Of a stretch of DNA of 64,000 nt, positions 25,207-36,642 are shown in pieces. Numbering within the stretch: position 1 is the first letter of the stretch; every line of letters starts with the position of its first letter. The position numbers and the translations under genes are program-made. This DNA is from Phycomyces nitens (lineage: Eukaryota > Mucoromycota > Mucoromycetes > Mucorales > Phycomycetaceae). The notes under the pieces are model-generated. The model ran no database searches. It saw only the letters and a list, made by a program, of their open reading frames with translations, and was not told where the DNA came from. The stretch lies in the NCBI GenBank assembly GCA_022702545.1, contig JAHRBC010000003.1, positions 3,410,001-3,474,000 of the forward strand, in the 5' to 3' direction.

Positions 25207-25386
25207 ACTTTAATTGAAGACCACGATTCTGAAAATCTGCCAATTCATTTTCTTTCCTTCCCCCTTTTTTTTCCGTCTCTTCCCCCCCAGAAAACAAACC
25301 GCGTCGGCAACGCGTTCCGACGCGAATTGTCTGTTTCTCTTTTTTTTTAATGTGTGTGACGTGCAAGGAATCAACATTGGTTGATC
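25207..25386. promoter_or_regulatory. 180-bp bidirectional promoter of MT-A70 gene and MLH1
   Basis: The start codons of the MT-A70 gene (25206, minus) and MLH1 (25387, plus) are separated by only 180 bp, so both must be transcribed from this segment. It contains a C/T-rich tract (25250-25290) and the palindromic MluI-box element at 25300-25324. Confidence 0.7.
25300..25324. promoter_or_regulatory. Palindrome containing an MluI cell-cycle box (ACGCGT)
   Basis: Two perfect 8-bp inverted arms, CGCGTCGG and CCGACGCG, flank CAACGCGTT, whose core ACGCGT (25310-25315) is the MBF-type MluI cell-cycle box. This GC-rich island stands out from its AT/CT-rich surroundings. In yeasts such boxes drive G1/S expression of replication and repair genes. 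That role here is inference from the motif and the MLH1 neighbour. Confidence 0.55.
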
Positions 25387-28366
25387 ATGTCCCATTCAAC
25401 AATCAAGCTCTTGGATCCAGTCGTAGTGAATCTTATTGCGGCTGGAGAGGCAAGCCTTTGAATTGGTTGTAGGACAATAGATCTCAAGTGACATCTAGGT
25501 GATAACACGTCCATCGAATGTGGTCAAGGAATTGATCGAGAATTCCATGGATGCAAAAGCTACTCAGATTGATTGTCTTGTCAATGAAGCAGGAAGTAGA
25601 TTGATCCAAATCAAAGATAATGGGCACGGTATTCATGTATGAATAAATAGATAGATTTATATATTCACAACAATAGAAAGAAAGAAAGAAAAATATATAT
25701 GTATAGAGTTTTTATGGTTATTGTAGCAAAAGGATATGGCAATTGCCTGTCAACCCCACACGACCAGCAAATTACATGAAATACAAGACTTGAAAAGGAT
25801 GTCGACGTATGGGTTCCGTGGAGAAGCTCTGTCGAGTATTTCGCATGTATCCCATGTTACGCTACAATCAAAGACATTAGATACAGTGTGTGCTTACAGG
25901 TATAGTTAGTGTATCTAATAATCCACAAAATACTCTACGAGATTCTGTATTTGAGGCTCTTTATTTTCTGTTGGTTTTGAATACCAGAACAAGCTACAGA
26001 GACGGCCAGATATCTCCTAATGATCCTCGCCCTTGTGCAGGGAACAAAGGGACAGTGGTGACGGTATATGATGATGTACTCATAAAACTATCCTTGGACG
26101 ACATATCAAATGATGTGTTCTATTTCATTTGACTAGATTGAAGACTTGTTTTATAATGTATCCTCAAAGAGAAAAGCCTTGTGTACACCTCGTCAGGAAT
26201 ACGAACAAATATTGTCTGTCATGCGAGAATATGCAGTTCACCACTACAATATTGCATTCACATGCAAAAAGGTAGACATTCAAGATCCTAGATAAAAAGG
26301 AATACACGACTTTACAAGTCTTGGCTTTATTTAATTGAACCTAGGTTGAGTCTAGCACATTTGATATAAGGACAACAGGAAAAGACAGAAAGAGTGCAAT
26401 ACTGCATCTATTTGGTAGTCTTGTTCATTCTGCCTTGCTGTCAATTCCAAAAGTAACTACAGAATTATGTTGCTTTGAGGCCCTGGTTACAAACCCTAGT
26501 TATGGTGATGCCAAACGAAACAACTTTTTCTTGTTTGTCAACCGTGGGTTCACACAAAATGCAGCTCTTTATATGCATCTTATAATTTGCGTCTAGATCG
26601 AGCAGTTGAGAATAATGTTGTGAAGAAATCAATCGAAAGAGTTTATTCCCAACATATGCCACAGAACATGCATCCCTTTGTTTATATTTCAATAGAAGTA
26701 CCCCTAAGGAATATAGACGTGAACATTCATCCGACAAAGAAACATGCAAGTAGACATCAAGGGAACCAATATTTCCAGGGTGAACTTGTTTATGTATTGA
26801 TCTATAGGTTTCATTTCTAAACCAAGACAAGGTGATCGATGGAATAAGTACCAAGATCGAGGAAGAATTGTTGAAATGGAAAAACAGCATGACAGAAAAG
26901 ACAGATGTGAGAATTACTATTACAACAGGGTCATTGATAATGCACATTTGTTTCATGCTGGCAATAATAACAATAATAATAGAACAAATCTTTGGGTATT
27001 CTGTCCCCAAAGGATACTCAAACAGGTACATGCGATACAAAAAACTAAAAAAAAAAAAAGAAAACAAAAGACTGTAGGCAGTATCTTATTTCCACAAAGT
27101 TCCTGCAGTTGGTAATAGGAAAACAGCATCAGTAAAACCACCTGTCTTTCAAGGGACACTCGACAGTTTTCTTGAAAAAGGTCGTTGCAAGCAGTCCAAA
27201 ATTGGACTCAAGCATCGTTTGGCCACAAAGGCCTTTGTTCCAAATGAACCAATGCGTATACACCATCACACTCCAAAAGTTTGTCAGCCTCAAAAGAAGA
27301 GTGTTGGGAACATTGGCACTTTGGAGTATCCAAAAGGACCCAAGGCCAGAAAACAAAACTTGCAGGTTCAGAGATCACCGTTAATTCCGCATCTAGAAAG
27401 TATCCAAGAATTACAGAAGGATGTGAATTCTGTAGAAAACAAAGGTAATAAAAGGAATATACTTTATTTTTCTCTACAGCATTTACAGAAAAAAAATACT
27501 AGATCTCACCGCTTTGGTCTCGAGCCACAGCCTTGTGAGTATCGTGGATGACTCGTTGGCAATCGTGGAACACAAAAAGGCTCTTTATATTATCAACTAT
27601 AATGTCCTAAGGCAAGATATATGTACCCAAGGTCTTTATTAATAATTATGTACAATTTTAGTGAAGAAATGTTTTATCAAAGGGCTCTAAATGGGTGTGA
27701 AACATTTGGTCGTTTATTGCTGGACCCTCCAATTTCGATTTGCGAATGTCTGGATATTGCATATGGAAAACAAGATGGGCCATTGCTTGTTTCTACTGTA
27801 GATGGACAAATAGAGGTGAGTATATAGACGCATATGTATGTATACGCTCCATACTAACAATAAATAAACAAAAAGCCAGAGGGTCTTTTGGCAATGCATG
27901 CCGAGATGCTGGAAACATACTTTTCTATAACAGTTTCACAAGGATCTCTTGTCAGCTTGCCGATTCTACTCAAGGACTACATACCTGACCTTGATAAGTT
28001 GCCTGATTTTCTGCTTCATTTATGCACTGAGGCAAGTAAATTAATATCTGCTCTTCTGAATAACTTGGCCAAGTACAATCCTTGCTTTTTTATTTATATA
28101 TTTATTTGTATATTTATCTATAGATAATCTGGGACGCTGAAAAGGAATGCTTGGAAGGCATTTCTAGAGAGCTAGGGTTATTATATGCTCCTTCTTCTTG
28201 GCTGGATCCTTGTATAAATGATCTTCAATGGGAAGCTAGAGTCCAGCATGTCTTGCTACCAGCAATGAAGTTCAATTTCAGAGTACCAAAGTACCTCTGC
28301 CGCTACATTCAATCTCTGGCCAATATTGCCGAAATTCGCCAAGCTTTTTCTTGGGTCTTTCCCTAA
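25387..28366 (+). CDS. MLH1: DNA mismatch repair protein MLH1
   Basis: Fourteen exons: 25387-25449, 25499-25636, 25727-25899, 25988-26063, 26137-26271, 26345-26543, 26597-26745, 26808-26906, 26983-27025, 27100-27444, 27503-27611, 27662-27815, 27876-28031, 28124-28366; 693 residues. MLH1 is the MutL partner in the nuclear mismatch-repair complex. GHKL ATPase motifs are intact: [43 protein letters not shown]. They are followed by HPTKKHVSFLNQ and the C-terminal dimerisation domain ([43 protein letters not shown]). Four introns use GC donors: 25450-25498, 26746-26807, 27612-27661 and 28032-28123. The protein ends RQAFSWVFP instead of the nearly invariant FERC. The linker exons (27100-27444) are poorly conserved, as usual for MLH1; the small exon 26983-27025 is the least certain. 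Confidence 0.93.
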
Positions 28367-29361
28367 TAAACATGGGACTCCCATGCTGTTTCCATATGTA
28401 AAAGCTTAATAATAAAAGCAATTAAATGCACATAAGACTTTATTTGGGCCTCACAACACAGAACACTTTTTTTTATATTAATAAAGATAAAATAAATGAT
28501 GTGTAATCTTCATTGGGGATAATTTCTGTTTTTGTCAGTGTCAACAAGGTAGAATATTTTGTACTAAATTTTCAATCTAGAGCATAAAGGCCGCAAACAT
28601 TTAGTTTAATGATGGCGGCACTTGGCTTTTTTAAGAAAAAGAGTCTAGAGTAAAAAAAAAAACGATGATCTCATAAGCAAGAGATTTGTTTTTTTGTACA
28701 GAGCATCTTGGCTGTTGGGAGTGTAAGACCCATGATAATTGGGAAATATAGTTGTAAACATAAAAGCTACTTTTTCTCTCTCTCAACATGTATACACATG
28801 TAACCATGTCATTATTTCGTTTCGAATTTTGGCTAGTGTATTATTTTTTCCAGCAAATAATGGATCGATAAACACGATATACTCTATTGAATCCCATTAA
28901 ATAATTATAGATATAGTGAGTACTTTTTTCAATGGAAATGTAGATACGCTATTTTGAAGAATGTAAAATAAGTGATTTGGCTGGAAATATACCCCAAACC
29001 CCCTTAAGCATACCAAATATCATATCTATCGATTCATATTCTTTTTGAATAAAAGAAAAACGAACAACAATCCCTGGTTTTCTAAAAGAGAGAGAATGGT
29101 AGCAATGTTACCTTGGTGACAATGGTCTCAATACAATTATACTAACTGTGATTGACAGTGCATGTCTTTTTTTTTTTTGCTAATCAAACGCGTCGAAATA
29201 TTTGATTCATTCCAATACCATATGCCCTTGCTTGAACCATTTTATAATTCTCAAATAGAAGATTAAGAAATGTTTGTTTTCTATAAAGCAAGACTACCAG
29301 CAGCCGTATCCACCGTCTGTTCATCTTTTTCCAAAAACAATATAATAATAAAAAAAATTAA
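28367..29361. other. AT-rich intergenic region
   Basis: No gene seen. It holds the 3' flank of MLH1 and the upstream region of the DUF3455 gene. One isolated ACGCGT is present at 29188-29193, about 170 bp before that gene's start; a single copy is not enough to call a site. Confidence 0.5.
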
Positions 29362-30131
29362 ATGAAGATTCTCTACACAATTCTTGCACTTGCCATCTCT
29401 GCACGTCTTGGACTGGCCGACAGGGTTCCCAATCTTGTCGGGGCACCCACAGAAAACGATGTCAAGGAACGAATCTCTCCACCTCCAGAAGCATCACTAT
29501 ATGAAGTCTTGTATGCAAAGGGCAACAGAGTCTATGTGTGCAACCCTGAAAAGAGTGGGTTCCAGCATTGGTATAATGTTCAGACCCATGCTGAGCTTTA
29601 CCCCACACGTGGTGAGGAGCCGCCTTTTGACAAACCTGGAAACCAGATTGCCCTCTTGTCTGCAGCTCCTCTTAACCAAACTCAACAAATGTAATATCTG
29701 ATTTGCCAGTATTGAGGTGTGCCTAATAAGCCTTTTTTTTTTGGTTCTGTAGGGCATCTCCAATAAACACCTATCCTGTTGTTATGTACTACCCCGATGG
29801 CTCATGGGTCGGTACCGGACATCCTTTGAGTACGACGAGCAGAGAGCCCGGAAGAGCAGAGCGCGGTGACGATGCTAATCTGGATGATCACCTTGAAAAA
29901 GCGGCTTACGCATCGACTGATGGGTACCTATCCCATGCCCGCTACGTCGTCCGATTGAACTCTCTTGATGGACATGTACCTGCACCTTCTAGCTGTGTCA
30001 CAAAGGGCACTCTTGTAAACAAACCATTTGAAGCGTTCTTTATGTTTTACACTGACGACCAAGGGCTTTCGGACTTGAATGTAGAACAAGAGGTCTGGAA
30101 AAAGATGGTAGCTGGTGATTTTACCCAGTAG
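29362..30131 (+). CDS. Secreted DUF3455-domain protein
   Basis: Exons 29362-29690 and 29753-30131 encode 235 residues. An N-terminal signal peptide is clear (MKILYTILALAISARLGLAD, cleavage likely after Ala-19). The rest matches the DUF3455 pattern seen in small secreted fungal and bacterial proteins: an Ala/Pro-containing start, a strand with NRVYVCNPEKSG, an aromatic HWYNVQTHAELY, the YYPDGSWVGTG box, and a final RYVVRLNSLDGHVPAPSSC. No catalytic site is known for this family. It is likely extracellular or in the cell wall. The single intron is GT-AG, 62 nt. No related gene lies nearby. Confidence 0.8.
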
Positions 30132-30568
30132 ACTTGTAGTCTCAAATACACTTGTTCTTGATTATTTAATTAAACATGGCTTGAATTCTTTGCAACATAC
30201 GATTTGTACCAAAAAGGCTCTAATTTCTTTGTCTGAGAATTGGAGTCCCGACAAGAGTGGGCCACAGACCCTGCGATTGATTCATATTTTGGACTAGAGA
30301 AATGGCCGGTGCTTGTCGGTATTTACGGCTACTCACAAGTGACTTGCAGTAAATAAGCCATGGCAAGAAGCACAAGAAAACGCCAATGTGTTTATTATTT
30401 TGATCTTTTAGGTCCAGGACAGACTGAAATACTGTGGTAACTGAGAATCGCATGGCCTCTGGACAGTCAAAATATAGCAAGGGATCAATTTCCTGTTACA
30501 AAAACATGTCTCTATGGCTGATTGCCTTTGGTGTCGGCAGGTTCCGCTGTCGATTGAAGCGGACATAC

Positions 30569-30590
30569 TGTGTGTGTGTGTGTGTGTGTG
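30569..30590. repeat. (TG)11 microsatellite
   Basis: Eleven uninterrupted TG units seen directly in the sequence, in an intergenic stretch with no gene attached. Confidence 0.95.
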
Positions 30591-31361
30591 ACAGATACGA
30601 ATGGCGGACGACCGGGATCTTGGAGGGAAAATCTAGCAAGTGAAAATGTTTATTATGAAATATGGCGTTAATTTGTACGCCATTGGATCGTAGGGGTAAA
30701 GGTGTTGAGAATATTGAATGTTATGTAATTTTAAGAATATTGAGAAGACTAAATTATGGGAGTGGTAATATTATGGAATTATGAGGTCCAGACCAACAAG
30801 TCAAGTACGTCTTGTAGATACAAAGGTAGGGTTCAGGCTTCTCTATTCTCATTGGAGCCCAAAACCGGCAAGCCATACAAGAAAGTAGAATTGTCAAGTA
30901 AAAAAGCTTAAAACAAATAAAGGTAGTCTATTATTGTTTCTTTTTCTTTTGTGAAAGCTCAGACCACCAAACAGAATACATAATATAATGAGATGCTGGT
31001 TATTGCAGAGAGTCTTTTGGGTCTAGGCAGTTTTGCCTCAAGATATTAAAGGTAGGGCTATAGGGATATTGAGAAGTTTATTCTGTATTCATTAGACTTT
31101 GTGAACCCCAAGGCCTATTTGTTGTTGTTTGTAAAGTATAGGCTGGAAAGGATAGCATGTCAAACAGGTATTTTGATTGTTGATTTGTAAAATAAAAATT
31201 GATTAAATTCCTTTTTGGTGAAGAAAACCTATAGGAAAATATGATATAACCTCAAATGCTCTAAAACCAGAATTGTTTTAAATAGAGAATTGTGCAAATC
31301 CCTTACCCTCAGACCTTATCACAGTGTCACAGGTAAGAAATGAAAGAGGTTTATTATGTAC

Positions 31362-31385
31362 AATAATAATAATAATAATAATAAT
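31362..31385. repeat. (AAT)8 microsatellite
   Basis: Eight AAT units in non-coding DNA, seen directly. Confidence 0.9.
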
Positions 31386-32639
31386 GAGTGAATAACACCA
31401 CAGACAATGTGCCTTTATATTTTAGGCATATCTAGATAATCGACATTTTGGAAATAAAAACATAACCGAATCTAAAATCCTGGTGCCTTTTTTTTTATAT
31501 AAAAAAAAACAATACTTTTTATTAGTATTATTGATTTTGGGGGTAATGGCTGGCAGTCGACTATACAGTTGCACATACATAAATGTATAAATATATGTAT
31601 ATGTACAAATATATGTATATTGACGCCTTGAGGATACCAAGAGCCTGTTTGGCTACAGGGCAATAAACACGATATGTAATGGAACATGTGCGGATAAATA
31701 CAAGGCTACTATTCTGTTTTGAATCACAAACCTGCCCAAAACGTCAAGCTATTTTATATATATATATACATGGAATTATATACTGACGTGCCTTTGTTGG
31801 TGTAACTAGACAACCAAGGTGACACTAGTGTCCATAATAAGCTCAGTCCATCTGAGCCCATATGGATTGCTTTCCGAAATCAAGGCACCCTTCATCGGCA
31901 CCAAAAGAATACGTCTGAATTCTCGGCTAGATAAAATTGTTTAGACGGAACGTATTTATATGTTATATATTATATTTGCGCTTGGGCCAAATGGGCATTT
32001 TCTTATATGAATAATGATTCTGTCATATTTAGATCTACAGTTTTAGAGTATTTGGCGTCCTAGACCAGCAAATGGGGCCGTTGGCAAATGATTTAAACCA
32101 ATACTATCTTGTCTTTGTGCCGAAGCGCCAAGACCAATAAGTATCAGGGCATTAGAGTTCCAAGATCAGATTATCTCTAAAGAACCAAATATTCGTCTAT
32201 AGGTAATATATTAATAGTGACATCATTCATATTATTATACGATCTAGTTTTCAGGAGAATAACACGAGTAATTTCATTTTAGTCTGTGTGTAGTCTAACT
32301 ATTGACAGTCTGGAACAACAGAGATTAAAACGTATTATGTTATTTTAGGCCGAGTGGACAGTGCTCTAGGTATTTAGGTTGTGTGAGACGAATATGATTC
32401 TTGGAAGTTTACTTGACCCCATGGCCTAAAAAATCCAATATGAAGATTGGATTCCCTTTCTGATAACACACCCCGATTTCTATTTCAGAGCATGTATGTT
32501 TTAGACCTTTAGATACCCTGTTGAATTATAGGGTGATTCCGATACTCCGGAATGGCCGGTCCGTATCTATATTTCTTCATTGTATTTCTATTGAATGGCC
32601 AGTATGAATATATGAATATACACATAAATATATATTTAT

Positions 32640-32710
32640 ATTTATATTTATGTATGTATATATGTATCCATGTATGTATGTATGTATGTATGTATGTATC
32701 CATGTATGTA
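32640..32710. repeat. (TATG)n microsatellite
   Basis: A tetranucleotide TATG/GTAT array, with an uninterrupted core at about 32670-32699, flanked by degenerate TATATTTA units. It makes long spurious open frames on both strands, which I do not call. Confidence 0.9.
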
Positions 32711-32934
32711 GGCATCTTAATATACCATCAAAAAAATAATAAAAATAAAATACACAGCCTAGAGGGAGGGTGTGACGCGCTCGGTCGATCTTTTTCTATT
32801 TTCACAAGTGTAATTGTCTTTTCAGAATTGTCAATTTTATATATTAATTATCGCTGTTATTATTATTTTACAAACAATTGTGTAAATCTCTTTTTTTTTC
32901 TTTTTTTAAAAAAAATGAAGGTAATGATGTCAAG

Positions 32935-32992
32935 TAATAATAATAATAATAATGATAATAATAATGATAATAAAAATAAATAAATAAATAAA
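32935..32992. repeat. (AAT)n/(AAAT)n compound microsatellite
   Basis: Runs of AAT with occasional GAT, passing into AAAT repeats. This non-coding repeat lies in the long spacer before the F-box gene. Confidence 0.9.
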
Positions 32993-34597
32993 TATAAAAA
33001 AGAAGACTTTTTTTTTGGTAGCATAAATGGCAACATCAGATGTTTATCTTAACTGTACAGGTAATAAAGAATAGAAATGGTTGGCATGGAAACATTGATC
33101 AAAGATAATAATAGTAGGAGTAATAATAACAATAATAAAGAAAGTGGGTATATACAGAAATTTTTTGGTACATAGATAAAATGAGAGATTTAGGAAAGAG
33201 ATGGGTTAAACAAGTGTCGACGGTTCTGCTTGGTTGGAAAGGATAGGGTGGGTGACATGAAGAGTGTTTGTTTCAATATATAATATTTTTTTGTTTTGTT
33301 TTTTGTTTTGTTCTTGTCGTTTTCTTGCTGTTTTGAAAGTGGTTGTAATCGAGGTCTGGCAAGGGTCTGGGGCAAGATTCACTTTAAAAGAGAACAGCCC
33401 ATTCTTTTGTGGCCATATTTTCCGCACCATGTACTATTGAACAGTAGTGGTTAATACCCTTCTTCAAGAATAATCAATCTCACCATTGGCCGCCTTGTAG
33501 GTTGAGTGGTTTGATTTCAAATACGGTTCCAAGGTAAGGGCTAGGTGCAGGTGTTGGAAGACCAGTGATTTGAATGGTGGGCTGGATTTGTGCAAGCATC
33601 GTATGTATGGACAGGCAAGTTGTAACAAGAGAATACAAGAAGAGGAATAGGGTCTGTATATATAGGTATAAAATATGTATATTTATATTTATATATATAT
33701 AAATATACATGTGTGTGTGTAATTTGTTTTTTTTTATATTTAAAAAAAGAAGACGAGGGGGTGAGGAAGGGAGAAAAAAAAATAACAGTATAAAATAGGC
33801 ATAGCTCTAGAATACCTTTCTTGGTACTTCTGCTAATCCTTTCAAATGAGGCACTGTGTTTGGTACATACGCCTAGAATATAACTATTGTGGGGCAATGT
33901 GTACATGTAAAAATAACCGCTCTGATAATAAAATTGCAAGGCAAAAAACGCCAAAAAGAAATAGAGAGCAAGTATTTCCCAGCGACGGAATACCATGCGG
34001 TTACATAAGATTACAGCTAGTTACATTTTTCTAAAACCTTTTTAATATTCATATTCAAATCACCTCCAAGCTGGAGGATTATTCTGGACCGTGTCAAAGA
34101 TATTGAGCGCCACAAATTACGGTTGACACCCCGTGCGAGGAAATACACTGCCTAAATAAACTTTGTGTTTGGTTTTCTGTCATTTCGCACCCTCACTCCT
34201 TCTATCTCTCTCTCATGTTCCTTGAGAGTAGCCCTCGAGGGTTTAGAGCAATTTAGTTGCCGCACACGCATTGGGTACCGTCAAAGGTTGTCCTGAGCGC
34301 CAAAGCCAAAATAATCATAAACTTTATTCAAGAGGGGTCAAAGTATATTTAGCACTGGTTCTGATCTCCATTTTTACGCCATGAAGCAGACATAAAGTAG
34401 ATATGATGTTTATTGACTTTCAATTGAACAAGTAATATTGAACAAGAGGATCTCTAAAGCAAAAAAAAAAAGAGCAATCGATTGGGCGTTTTAGGCACCA
34501 AGTGATAAGACATGGAGAGCTCGTGCGTTGCACTAGGATGTCCAAGAGAGCTGGAATAAAGAAGGGCATATGGCACAACAATAAAAAATAATAAGAC

Positions 34598-35635
34598 TTA
34601 GTGAGACAGGCCTGGCAGTTGGGATTGCTGCACAGTCAAACACGCACTACTGGGATCATTAGGCCTTGGTTTTTGAGAGGGCCAGAGACGCATCACACGT
34701 ACAATGGGCTGAGACGGACAGATCCCGGCCTGCTTCGGAATGGATCTTATGGCCTTTTCATGGGTGCGATTGTGATTGGCAGGACTGGAAATATCAGTCT
34801 TCTTATTCTCACAAAGTACCTTTGGTGTGTCTAGTTTGGCCTGCTTAAACTTTGTGCGTTTAGTTGTACAGTACCCCATCTCCGACGATCCCATTCGATT
34901 ACAGTTGCGCTTCTGGTGGCCGAATTGTCTATTGGAAAGAAATCCAACCAGATCTTGAAACCGACACAAGAGGTGTCTGTCGCCAGGTCTGTCTGTGCCA
35001 ATGTCAAATCTCTCGGTCTGTGCCACAAACAGGACACTTTGCAGGCCAAATGACTCCAATTGCTCGAATGGAGGATCGTCTAGACAGCTTGGCAAGCTAA
35101 GCGCCCGAAGGAATCCTGCCCAGTCATCCTCAGGACGGAAACGGCCAGACGGTCCGATGCGTATCACTGCATCCTCAATGTGCGCCATGTAGGTGCGTGC
35201 GTCACACACATAATTCCCAAATGTGAGCGGAATTTGCAAGGATATTTGACTTTGGGCAAGGGAAAAGGCAAATGCCTCGAGGTGGGTGCACAAGTCAATC
35301 AACTGTGCATCATGAATGTTTAGATCAAAGTGATGAACACAGTGGGCAAATTGGTTGAAGATTAGCAGCAGACTTTTGGTAGACAGGGGTAGATAATCAA
35401 GCCATAGCTCTCGGATAGCATTGTAGTCCCGAGGGATCTTGTGCACTAGGTTCTGGATAACATTGTCTGTGATGAGGCCGGTTTCTGAGAACAGGCGACG
35501 GCCCTGCCACACGCCCGGAAGGGTGAAGATCTGATGGTGCAGACTGGAGCAGGTGGAGCTGAGGTTGACCAGATCACGCAACGAGAGATGGGCAGTTGTG
35601 GCAATAAAGAGATCGATTGGCAGTTTATTGATCAT
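34598..35635 (-). CDS. F-box protein
   Basis: A single-exon gene of 345 residues. The N-terminal 45 residues (INKLPIDLFIATTAHLSLRD followed by LVNLSSTCSSLH) form an F-box, the Skp1-binding helix set of SCF ubiquitin ligases: LP at the start, the LRDL turn and a Trp (GVW) at the end. The remainder has Leu-rich segments without clear LRR, WD or Kelch repeats. The C-terminal 100 residues are basic and Ser/Pro/Asn-rich, probably disordered. The target is unknown. GC content is higher than in the surrounding DNA, and the lack of introns is unusual among its neighbours. ATG 35635 is the first Met and directly opens the F-box. Confidence 0.75.
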   Translation of the reverse strand: MINKLPIDLFIATTAHLSLRDLVNLSSTCSSLHHQIFTLPGVWQGRRLFSETGLITDNVIQNLVHKIPRDYNAIRELWLDYLPLSTKSLLLIFNQFAHCVHHFDLNIHDAQLIDLCTHLEAFAFSLAQSQISLQIPLTFGNYVCDARTYMAHIEDAVIRIGPSGRFRPEDDWAGFLRALSLPSCLDDPPFEQLESFGLQSVLFVAQTERFDIGTDRPGDRHLLCRFQDLVGFLSNRQFGHQKRNCNRMGSSEMGYCTTKRTKFKQAKLDTPKVLCENKKTDISSPANHNRTHEKAIRSIPKQAGICPSQPIVRVMRLWPSQKPRPNDPSSACLTVQQSQLPGLSH

Positions 35636-36642
35636 AGCAACGGTGTATTTTTGGAAAAGAAGGAGAGAAAGAGAGAAAGCGAGCTAAGGATCGCCTAGTC
35701 TTCTTGTCGGAAGCTGTCGTTTCTTGACTGCACGTCTTCTATGCTTTTGCCTTCTGCCGTAAAATACGGCATCTTATCCGGATCTGCCTGTCTAGCAACC
35801 AATGGTTACACGCGCGAAACCATCTTGACATTTGACACTGGCGATTTACTATTATAGCATTTGCCAAACACACAATACTAAGCTGTCTAGAGCACCCATG
35901 GCTCTGAAACTAATTGGCATATGAAATTAGGCTCAATACGGTGGTCAATGTGATTTATAGATCCAGACATCATCAATCGTTGCTTGTTTGCAGTCGTTGG
36001 GATAGAGACCGTGAGTTTAATGTCCGTGCTTAGATTGACAAGAGGATTTGACGCCAAGTTTGTATGGCACAAGTGGCGACGCTTGTGCTAAATTATACCT
36101 CTTTGTATTTCATGCTTACCAAAAGGAAAATATCTTTGTTTCCAACCAATTCCAAGCCTAATATTTGAATTGCAAGCATTAAGAATGACATTCTAAACAA
36201 CTCTGATTCTTGTGAGCTAATGGTGATTATAGGAATCCTAATAATGCCATTGACACTTTTCTAGCAATTTTTTTTTCCTCCCAAGAGATAATCTTCGTTT
36301 GGCACCCTAGAAATTGTTGAGAATATAATTATATATAATCTATAGCTTATCCAAGCCATGTATCAATAATAATAATAATAATATATAATAAAAAGAGTTT
36401 TGGCATTGGGCTTCAAGCAAGACAATCCCGGCCCGCACTTTTGTGCTGCGGAGTCTGGTTGAAATCATGCTACTCTTTGAGATCAGGTGAATTAAAGACC
36501 TCCCCCATCTTTCGTTCGTATATCCTTCAGTCAGTTGAACAGCCATCGGTGGGCAATACTTCAACCTACCTAATCTTTTATTTCCTCATTAGACTGATTA
36601 GCCGCACAGACACAGAATTAAATATATAAAGACAATCGATTT
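35636..36642. other. Intergenic region
   Basis: Upstream of the F-box gene and downstream of the Cas1-domain gene. It has a short (AAT)n at about 36365-36382 and otherwise only AT-rich DNA. No gene seen. Confidence 0.5.

Larger units (their letters stand above)
30132..34597. other. Long repeat-rich intergenic region
   Basis: 4.4 kb with no convincing gene. It contains several microsatellites (listed separately) and long A/T-rich runs. A plus-strand frame at about 30239-30355 (WATDPAIDSYFGLEKWPVLVG...) looks protein-like but has no start and is flanked by stops, so it may be a gene or element relic. The minus strand around 33480-33996 has two short open frames, the first with a hydrophobic segment resembling a signal peptide followed by TGLPTPAPSPYLG; support is too weak to call a gene. 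Confidence 0.5.

Noticed and set aside
27480..27502. MLH1 exon beginning at 27480 after CTACAG
   Set aside because: That frame meets a stop at TAC-TAG; the acceptor at 27502 gives the conserved DLTALV in phase.
25387..28366. MLH1 as a frameshifted pseudogene
   Set aside because: The apparent breaks all fall at GCAAG sites; GC-AG introns restore the frame and conserved MLH1 blocks throughout.
29188..29193. Single ACGCGT before the DUF3455 gene
   Set aside because: One isolated copy in AT-rich DNA is not enough to infer cell-cycle control.
32509..32983. Long open frames on both strands over TATG/AAT repeats
   Set aside because: They are translations of microsatellites (HTYIHTYIHT and NNNN patterns).
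33480..33996. Two-exon membrane or secreted protein gene on the minus strand
   Set aside because: Hydrophobic starts are present, but the possible joins lead to different frames with no recognisable product.
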